Below, one piece after another: positions 1 through 5,146 of a DNA stretch of 5,812 nt. Within the stretch, counting starts at the first letter, position 1. Each line of letters begins with the position of its first letter. The translations under genes and the position numbers were made by a program. A model generated the notes under the pieces. The model made no database searches. It was not told the DNA's origin and saw only the letters and a program-made list of their open reading frames with translations. The stretch is from contig JADGNT010000364.1 in the NCBI GenBank assembly GCA_017883345.1, positions 1-5,812 on the forward strand, written 5' to 3'. Source of the stretch: Candidatus Solibacter sp. (GTDB lineage Bacteria; Acidobacteriota; Terriglobia; Bryobacterales; Bryobacteraceae).

Positions 1-2
1 CC

Positions 3-314
3 ATGACAAACCTCGAACGGATAAGGAAGGAACTAAGCCCTGCGCGTCGCAAGAAGGTGGAGGCCCGCGCAGCTCAGCTCATCGCCGAGGAAATGACGTT
101 GCAGGAACTCCGGCGGGCGCGCAAGCTCACGCAGGTCCGCATGGCCAAGAAACTCGGCATCGGGCAGGACGGCGTTTCCAAGCTCGAAAAACGCGCCGAT
201 CTGATGATTTCCACTCTTCGGAAGACGGTTGAAGCCATGGGCGGAAGCCTTTCTCTGGTGGCTGAATTCCCCGATCGTGAGCCGGTTGTTTTATCCGGCA
301 TTGCCGAAGACTAG
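3..314 (+). CDS. XRE-family helix-turn-helix protein, HigA-like putative antitoxin
   Basis: A complete 103-residue protein. A charged N-terminal helix (about residues 5-40, rich in Arg, Lys and Glu) leads into an XRE-type DNA-binding domain at about 33-85. The helix-turn-helix core is clear: LTQVRMAKKLGIGQDGVSKLE at 42-62 is too long to be anything but this fold, with Gln44, Ala48, Gly52 and Val58-Ser59 at the usual positions. Short proteins with this layout, including the later ISTLRKTVEAMGGSL segment at 69-83, are typically antitoxins and autorepressors co-transcribed with a RelE/HigB-type toxin, which usually lies directly upstream; that position is outside the window. The start at base 3 fits the family's usual N-terminus, but its ribosome binding site cannot be seen. 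Sampled stretches are about 55-57% GC against about 68% in a sample of the neighbouring vWA gene, and codons such as ATA, AGG, CTA and TTA occur, consistent with an accessory, possibly transferred gene. The DNA-binding role is well supported; the antitoxin role is inferred. Confidence 0.85.
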   Translation: MTNLERIRKELSPARRKKVEARAAQLIAEEMTLQELRRARKLTQVRMAKKLGIGQDGVSKLEKRADLMISTLRKTVEAMGGSLSLVAEFPDREPVVLSGIAED

Positions 315-317
315 CAT

Positions 318-343
318 CGGAGCCGCGACCGTTAGGCAGCATT
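318..343. repeat. solitary arm of the dispersed GAGCCGCGACCGTTAGG repeat
   Basis: Bases 320-336 read GAGCCGCGACCGTTAGG, identical over 17 bases to the right arm of the inverted repeat at 2980-3006; the following bases are also similar (CAGCATTT here, GAGCGATTT there). No matching left arm is present, so this copy cannot form the long hairpin. It fills most of the 42-base gap between the stop of the plus-strand HTH gene and the stop of the convergent minus-strand vWA gene. It is probably a degraded or half copy of a dispersed intergenic element. No convincing intrinsic terminator is visible in this gap. Confidence 0.75.
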
Positions 344-356
344 TGCCGACGAGCCC

Positions 357-2867
357 TTACGCCACTTCCACCGGGGCCAGGTGGAGCGCTTCCAGCAGGC
401 CCTTCCACTTGCGCATCACCAGCTCCAGCAGATTCAGCGCGAGCGCCAGAGCCAGCAGGCCTGGCCACAACTCCATGTTGGCCGGAATGCTCCGCCCCGC
501 GGAGTCGAACGCGTCGGCGGCCGTCACGCCGAAGCGGCCGCCGGTGGACGCCGCGATCTGGCGCAGCAACGCCTGGTTGTTGCCGTACTCCTCGATCTCG
601 TCTTCCTGACGGTAGAAACCCACCTCGGGGAAGGCGCGCGAATCCACCAGGGGACGCACGCGGAAGAGTCCCTGATTCTGCCCGATCCCCAAGCGCCCGC
701 GATAGTGGCCGGCCGCCACCTTGCCCATCTTCAGCGGTGCATGGAACCCGTCCGGACCGAGCACGAAAATATCCGGCGTCCTGGCCGGCTCCTCGACATT
801 GCGCGAGAGCCGGTAATCCACCACCAGTTCGTCGCTCGCGCGGTCGAAATCCGCCGTGGTTTCGCTCGCGGGCGCGTGTGGCAGCAGGTCGCGGAAAATG
901 TTGGCCCACAGCTTGTCGAAGCCCGGCCATGACACCCAGTTGGCGGCCCAGCGGTTCTTGGCGTCGCTGGTGAACACCGCCGCGCGGCCCAGCCCGTACT
1001 GCCAACGCACCAGCAGCGGATCCTCGCGGTCGGCCATCAGGATGGTGTCCGAGGTGGGCCGCGACAGAAAGCGCACGTAGCCTTTCAACTGCGGCGCGCT
1101 CTCCATCCCCACGCCATCCAGGATCTCCGCCTGCTTGATCACCTTCGGCGTGATCGCCTTCTCCACGGCCGTCACGCCGGTGTGCTCTTCCACGTCGCGC
1201 AGCAGGATCTGTTCCAGGCCGGAGGGGTCGTTCAGGAAGTACGATTTGCCGTCCGCGTTGACCGCCACCTTCTCCAGAAACGCGCGGTTCACATCCTGGC
1301 CCAGCCCGACGGTGGAGATGGTCACATGACTCGCCAGCGCCTCCTTGGTGAGGGTCATGCTGTCGCCCTCTTCGGAAATGCCGTCGGTGAGGAGCACGAT
1401 GTGCTTGTACATGGCCGGCTGCGGCAGGATGCGCTGGTACGCCTCGGTGAGCGCCGGGGCGATCTGCGTGCCGCCATCCGGCGTAATGCCGCCGATCAGC
1501 TTCTTGATGGTGCCGCGATCCTCCGCCTTGCGGATGGGCACCGCCCACTGGAACGAATTATCGAAGATCAGCACGCCCACCGAATCGATGGGCCGCAGAT
1601 TCTCCACCACACCGATGGCCGCCAGGCGCGCCAGTTCGATCTTGCGCCCTTCCATGGACGAGGATTTATCGATGATCAGCACCACCGCCGTACCTTCGGG
1701 CGAGCGCGGCGGCGCCAGTTTGGCGGGCAAGGTGCGCTCCAGCGCGTCCTCCGGCTTGCCCTTCTTGTCCACGTAGATATTGTGCTCGCCCGAGATCCAG
1801 ACCAATCCGCCGCCCTTCTTGACGTAGTCTTCGAGCGATGCCTTGGCGGAGGCCGGTATCGATTCCATGTCCCAGTTGTTGATCGCCACCAGTTGAAAAT
1901 CGTCGATCTTGGGCGGCACGCCGCCGGGCGCCTGTTGCACTTCGAACTGGTTGGCGTGCAGCACGCGGATGATGTGTTCCTCGCTCGGGGCCGGGTCGCG
2001 CGAGACCAGCAGCACGCGCGGGCTGCGCAGCGTAACCGAATCCTCGAAGCGCGCCTCGCCCAGATCGCCGGCCGCGATCTTACCGGCCATCGCGACCGCG
2101 CCTACCGAGTTGACGCTGGCCTGTAGGCGCAGATGATTCACCCCGGCGGCCAAGTCCACTTCGCTAGAGCCGATCGTCTTGCCTTCGGCCGTCAACTCCA
2201 CGCGGGCGTGGGCCGCGCCCGGGGCCTCCACCGCGACATCGATGGGGAAGCGCTCGCCAGAGAACACCTGCCCCGGAATGGTGACGCTCTCGAGGCGCAG
2301 TCCGGGCTTGGGACGTCCGGCCAGGGCCACGGTATCGATGGGCAGGCCCAACTGCCGGGCCTGCCAGATGGCGCGCGCCACAGAGCCCAGATTCTCGTTG
2401 CCATCGGAGAGCAGCAGCAAGCGCGGCACCATGCCCGCGGGCAGCGCGGCCGCGCCGTCGCGGATGGCGTTCTCCAGATCCGTCCCGCGCCCCGCCGCGC
2501 CAGCGGTGTGGCGTAGTTGCCAGCCGTCCTTGGTCTTCTCTTCGGGTGAGACCAGGCGCGTGCCGCGCGCGAAAGGGATAATGCGCGTCCAGTGCCGCCC
2601 GGCCCCCCGTTCCACCTGGTTGGCGATGGCCGATTCCCGCGCCAGGTCCTCCGGCGACACGCTGGCCGACGTGTCCGCCAGCACCGCCACCGCGACCTTG
2701 GTCTGGTACACCACCACCCGCGGACCGCTGAGCGCGAGCACGATGCAAACGAATGCCGCCGCCTTGAGCCCGAGGGCCAGGCGCCGCGCCGTCTCGCGCC
2801 ACTCCCAGGCGGCCCAGCCCAGCGGCAGCAAAAGCGCCAGCAAAGCCCACGGGTGATCGAAGGTCAT
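357..2867 (-). CDS. membrane-anchored double-vWA protein with GATase-like fold
   Basis: The protein has 836 residues counted from the ATG at 2867, chosen because GGAGGT (2871-2876) lies just upstream and translation begins directly with a membrane segment. Order: membrane segments at about 7-22 and 35-48 separated by an Arg-rich loop; a first vWA domain at about 58-185 with a full MIDAS (Asp65, Ser67, Ser69, Thr129, Asp155); a beta-rich Ig-like region at about 190-280; the first half of a class I glutamine-amidotransferase-like fold at about 283-385; a second vWA domain at about 390-570 with a full MIDAS (Asp400, Ser402, Ser404, Thr467, Asp495); the rest of the GATase-like fold at about 583-663; another beta-rich region; and a last membrane segment at about 800-818. 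The only cysteine I find is Cys41 in a membrane segment, so there is no amidotransferase nucleophile. By charge bias, residues about 50-798 are periplasmic. It is the last visible gene of the minus-strand cluster. A Mg-dependent protein-binding role is the family expectation; the partner is unknown. Confidence 0.88.
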   Translation of the reverse strand: MTFDHPWALLALLLPLGWAAWEWRETARRLALGLKAAAFVCIVLALSGPRVVVYQTKVAVAVLADTSASVSPEDLARESAIANQVERGAGRHWTRIIPFARGTRLVSPEEKTKDGWQLRHTAGAAGRGTDLENAIRDGAAALPAGMVPRLLLLSDGNENLGSVARAIWQARQLGLPIDTVALAGRPKPGLRLESVTIPGQVFSGERFPIDVAVEAPGAAHARVELTAEGKTIGSSEVDLAAGVNHLRLQASVNSVGAVAMAGKIAAGDLGEARFEDSVTLRSPRVLLVSRDPAPSEEHIIRVLHANQFEVQQAPGGVPPKIDDFQLVAINNWDMESIPASAKASLEDYVKKGGGLVWISGEHNIYVDKKGKPEDALERTLPAKLAPPRSPEGTAVVLIIDKSSSMEGRKIELARLAAIGVVENLRPIDSVGVLIFDNSFQWAVPIRKAEDRGTIKKLIGGITPDGGTQIAPALTEAYQRILPQPAMYKHIVLLTDGISEEGDSMTLTKEALASHVTISTVGLGQDVNRAFLEKVAVNADGKSYFLNDPSGLEQILLRDVEEHTGVTAVEKAITPKVIKQAEILDGVGMESAPQLKGYVRFLSRPTSDTILMADREDPLLVRWQYGLGRAAVFTSDAKNRWAANWVSWPGFDKLWANIFRDLLPHAPASETTADFDRASDELVVDYRLSRNVEEPARTPDIFVLGPDGFHAPLKMGKVAAGHYRGRLGIGQNQGLFRVRPLVDSRAFPEVGFYRQEDEIEEYGNNQALLRQIAASTGGRFGVTAADAFDSAGRSIPANMELWPGLLALALALNLLELVMRKWKGLLEALHLAPVEVA

Positions 2868-2870
2868 CGC

Positions 2871-2876
2871 ACCTCC
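2871..2876 (-). promoter_or_regulatory. ribosome binding site fixing the double-vWA gene start
   Basis: Read on the minus strand this is GGAGGT, three bases before the ATG at 2867-2865. The frame stays open upstream to an ATG at 2930, but that extension would translate through two hairpin repeats and lacks a comparable site, so the start at 2867 is preferred. The GGAGG core stands four bases from the start codon, exactly as in the upstream BatA-like gene. Confidence 0.75.
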
Positions 2877-2880
2877 AGTG

Positions 2881-2919
2881 GCATAAGGCTTCGCCTTGTG
2901 CATCCGAGCGAAGCTCGGA
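2881..2919. repeat. two adjacent small hairpins with GAA/TTC loops
   Basis: The first hairpin, 2881-2901, pairs GCATAAGGC with GCCTTGTGC around a TTC loop, nine pairs with one wobble or mismatch. The second, 2903-2919, pairs TCCGAGC with GCTCGGA around a GAA loop, seven perfect pairs. Each contains GCGAAGC, on the minus strand in the first and the plus strand in the second; this heptamer is known to form an unusually stable mini-hairpin in single-stranded DNA. They lie directly upstream of the double-vWA gene's ribosome binding site, inside the transcribed spacer if the cluster is an operon. No T-run follows, so they are not obvious terminators. Confidence 0.7.
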
Positions 2920-2931
2920 CGCCAGCCCAAG

Positions 2932-3006
2932 AATCGCTCCCTAACGGTCGCGGCTCGGATTGCAGCCGTGTGCCTGGTACCGAGCCGCGACCGTTAGGGA
3001 GCGATT
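2932..3006. repeat. 27-bp perfect inverted repeat in the vWA intergenic spacer
   Basis: Bases 2932-2958 are the exact reverse complement of 2980-3006, with a 21-base spacer between (2959-2979). The right arm begins CCGAGCCGCGACCGTTAGGG. The element starts 12 bases beyond the stop of the BatA-like gene and occupies half of the 150-base spacer before the next gene. Transcribed, it would form a very stable GC-rich hairpin; without a following U-run it more likely acts in mRNA stability or partial attenuation, or is simply a mobile REP-like element. A partial single-arm copy sits at 318-343, showing that the unit is dispersed in this genome. Confidence 0.85.
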
Positions 3007-3018
3007 TGGAGGTTAGCC

Positions 3019-4938
3019 TCATGTCCGCGCCCCCGTGTGCTCCGCCGCGCGGATGGGCACCGGTTTCGCGCGCATCATGCCACGCCGGAAGCGGCCGTAT
3101 AGCACCCACTCGGCGAGCAGCCCGAGGCCGCCCGCCACCGCCAGCCACGGCCATAAATCCGTCGACGATTCCGGAATCAGGGTAAAGCGCGGCACCCCAA
3201 GGTGCGCGTCGGCGGGAGGCGTCCACTTCGACTCCCACAACTCCGGCAGGGTCAGCGAGTAGAGGTACTCGCGGTCGCCGGCCACTACCTTGACACCGCC
3301 CGGCGCGCCGGAAAAGAAATTCAGCGTGCGCTCGCGCATGGTGAACGGCACGGCCGACCCGTCGTCCGCCGTCACTTTCACATCCGCCGCGGCGGTATCC
3401 TGGTCCATCACCAGTTTGACCGCGCCCACGCTGCCGCCGGAGATCTCGTAGCGCCGGAAAATCTCGGGCGCAATCCAGCGCAACAGGTTGGCGAACAACA
3501 GCGGGGTGGCCAGTTCGTAGCGCATTCCGGTGAGCACGGGGTGGAAGCCCAGCACCACGATCTTGGGCTTGCCGGGCCGCGCCACAATCACCGGCCCGGC
3601 CGCCACTTCGCCGATCCGCCCGTCGCTCGGGGCCACCTCGAAAACCTTGGCCCGGTCCAGTTTGAAATCCCTGGTGTGCAGCCCCGCCGCGCCCGGATGC
3701 TCCGAGTCCCAGTGGGAAAATGCCGCCTGCTCCACCGTGGTGCGCACCGGAATCGGCGAACCCATGGCCGGCGGATCGATCCAGAGGGAATCCGCCCGCG
3801 GCCGTTCGGGAGGAATGAAGCGGTCCAGAATCACCAGTCCGGTGTCGTTGGCGCGGTAGTCTTCGGGGCGCCGGTAGACCGCGGCGACGCGCGGCGTGGC
3901 GGCCAGCACCGGGCGCAGCAGTTCCGGCTGGGACGAGTAGACAATCACCGGCAACGTGGGCTGCGGCGGCAGTTCCAGTTCGGCATGGTCGTCGTTGGGG
4001 AAGCTGTCATGCGGGGAAAGGTGGACGCCCAGCATGCCGGCGGCGCTGGTGCGATATTCGAACGACGCTTCCGATTCCGCTCCCGCCGCCAGCGTCAGAG
4101 GGCGCGACCCCGCCGCCATCCGGGCCGCCGTTCCGGGAGGTCCGAAATCGAGCGATAGGGTCACGGTGTGCGGCCGGGCGCCGTAATTGCGGACGGCCAC
4201 GTAGATCTCCCAGAGCTCCGAGTCGGCCCCGCTGCGCCGCATGCCGATCTTGCGCAGCCCGACGTTCTCGACGTTATCGGGAATCGAGATCACGCGGAGA
4301 TTGCGCGGCAGCGCCGTAGTCCCGGGATCGCGGGGCGCGGTCCGCCCCGGCCCGATGAACGCGATTTCGCCGGCGCGATGGCCGTCCTGCCCCTGAACAT
4401 GGCGCGCGAACACCAGGGCCTGGTCGAGGTTGAGCGCCGTGGCGCCGGCCTCGGAAGCGGTGATGGCCCGCTCGATTTTCTGGTGGTCCACTTCGAAGGC
4501 GGTGGCCGGCGTGGCCATACCGTCGGCGCGCACCAGCATGACGCGGTCGCGCACGGGCAGGGCCTTGAGATATTGCCGGGCCCGGTCGCGCGCCACGTCC
4601 ATCAGGGTGCGATTCCCGGAGCGCCCCGCCATCCAGGCCGAAGTATCCAGCACGATCACGTGATCGCGCCCCGCCTGCGCGGGCGTGCCCAGGCGCAGTT
4701 GACCGATGGCCAAAAGCAGGAGCGCCATGCTGGCCAGTTGCAGAAGCAGAGACCAGGGCTGCTGCACCCGCCGCCGGCGCGCCGCCACCGCCGGTTGTTC
4801 CGCCGCGATCCAAAAGCGCAAGGTGGAGACTACCAGCTTTCGGCGCGAGCGGTCGAGCAGATAGAGCGCCACCGATATGGCGGAAACGGCGCCGAACACG
4901 GCGAGGAATTGGAGGAAGGAGAGGTTCAGGAAATACAC
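3019..4938 (-). CDS. BatA-like membrane-anchored vWA protein with degenerate MIDAS
   Basis: The protein has 639 residues. It starts at a GTG with GGAGG four bases upstream; the next in-frame ATG (residue 71) would remove the first membrane segment and cut into the second. Residues 1-85 match the BatA/aerotolerance-regulator N-terminal region: membrane segments at about 7-28 and 62-80, joined by a loop containing RSRRK and ARRRR. A vWA domain follows at about 91-205, then a beta-rich region at about 228-325, a GATase-like Rossmann fold at about 328-490 ending in GFHPVLTGMRYELATPLLFA, a second beta-rich region, and a last membrane segment at about 593-613 followed by a basic tail. The charge pattern puts residues 84-592 in the periplasm. 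The MIDAS is broken: the motif reads Asp98-Thr-Ser100-Ala-Trp102, and the later Asp loop is IGPG (195-198). I find no cysteine in the whole protein. It lies between the DUF58 and double-vWA genes on the same strand, and probably acts in one complex with them. Confidence 0.88.
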   Translation of the reverse strand: MYFLNLSFLQFLAVFGAVSAISVALYLLDRSRRKLVVSTLRFWIAAEQPAVAARRRRVQQPWSLLLQLASMALLLLAIGQLRLGTPAQAGRDHVIVLDTSAWMAGRSGNRTLMDVARDRARQYLKALPVRDRVMLVRADGMATPATAFEVDHQKIERAITASEAGATALNLDQALVFARHVQGQDGHRAGEIAFIGPGRTAPRDPGTTALPRNLRVISIPDNVENVGLRKIGMRRSGADSELWEIYVAVRNYGARPHTVTLSLDFGPPGTAARMAAGSRPLTLAAGAESEASFEYRTSAAGMLGVHLSPHDSFPNDDHAELELPPQPTLPVIVYSSQPELLRPVLAATPRVAAVYRRPEDYRANDTGLVILDRFIPPERPRADSLWIDPPAMGSPIPVRTTVEQAAFSHWDSEHPGAAGLHTRDFKLDRAKVFEVAPSDGRIGEVAAGPVIVARPGKPKIVVLGFHPVLTGMRYELATPLLFANLLRWIAPEIFRRYEISGGSVGAVKLVMDQDTAAADVKVTADDGSAVPFTMRERTLNFFSGAPGGVKVVAGDREYLYSLTLPELWESKWTPPADAHLGVPRFTLIPESSTDLWPWLAVAGGLGLLAEWVLYGRFRRGMMRAKPVPIRAAEHTGART

Positions 4939-4942
4939 GGCG

Positions 4943-4947
4943 CCTCC
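4943..4947 (-). promoter_or_regulatory. ribosome binding site supporting the GTG start
   Basis: Read on the minus strand this is GGAGG, four bases (CGCC) before the GTG start codon at 4938-4936. The same motif and spacing precede the ATG of the downstream double-vWA gene, which supports the non-ATG start of the BatA-like gene. Confidence 0.7.
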
Positions 4948-4986
4948 ACTCTAAACGGCAAGATTGGGAGCAAACGAGAGAACGGA

Positions 4987-5130
4987 TTCAACGCAGAGAC
5001 GCAGAGAACGCAGAGGAAGACGCAGAGAAAACATAAGACAGGTTCGATGTTAGTGGCGCGTGCGTGGGACGGGCATGTTTCTTGGTCTTCTCTGCGCTTA
5101 TCTCTGCGTTCTCTGCGTCTCTGCGTTGAA
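4987..5130. repeat. inverted repeat built from CGCAGAG arrays
   Basis: The left arm (4987-5029) holds four CGCAGAG units, at 4992, 5000, 5009 and 5021. The right arm (5088-5130) holds four CTCTGCG units, at 5090, 5102, 5111 and 5119. The outer 29 bases (4987-5015 against 5102-5130) pair perfectly, and over 43 bases only about four positions fail to pair. The 58-base loop (5030-5087) contains no recognisable gene. CGCAGAGA arrays are dispersed intergenic repeats seen in several phyla; the peptides that their frames encode (such as NAETQRTQRK) are a known source of false gene calls. The element fills most of the 208-base spacer between the DUF58 gene and the BatA-like gene. I see no convincing promoter in the remainder of that spacer. 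Confidence 0.85.
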
Positions 5131-5146
5131 AAGTATGCCGCGATTG

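Noticed and set aside
127..1548. Minus-strand open frame of 473 codons overlapping the end of the double-vWA gene
   Set aside because: It is a shifted-frame shadow rich in Arg, Gly and Ala that also crosses the plus-strand HTH gene and the repeat arm; no domain is visible.
879..2021. Active glutamine amidotransferase function for the 836-residue protein
   Set aside because: The nucleophile-elbow region reads GGGLVWISGEHN without cysteine, and the only cysteine found is in a membrane segment.
1182..2126. Long plus-strand open frame (314 codons) opposite the double-vWA gene
   Set aside because: It is antisense to a gene with clear domains, is rich in Arg, His and Gln with no recognisable motif, and is expected from the GC-rich codon bias of the real strand.
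2868..2930. N-terminal extension of the double-vWA protein to an ATG at 2930
   Set aside because: The extension would translate through the two small hairpins and has no good ribosome binding site; the ATG at 2867 has GGAGGT directly upstream and opens on a membrane segment.
2932..3006. The 27-bp hairpin considered as an intrinsic terminator
   Set aside because: No T-run follows the stem on either strand, and the arms match a dispersed repeat copy elsewhere in the window.
4991..5029. Short tandem CGCAGAG units considered as a CRISPR array
   Set aside because: The units are 7 bases with 1-5 base gaps and are mirrored in an inverted repeat; there are no spacers of CRISPR size and no cas genes.
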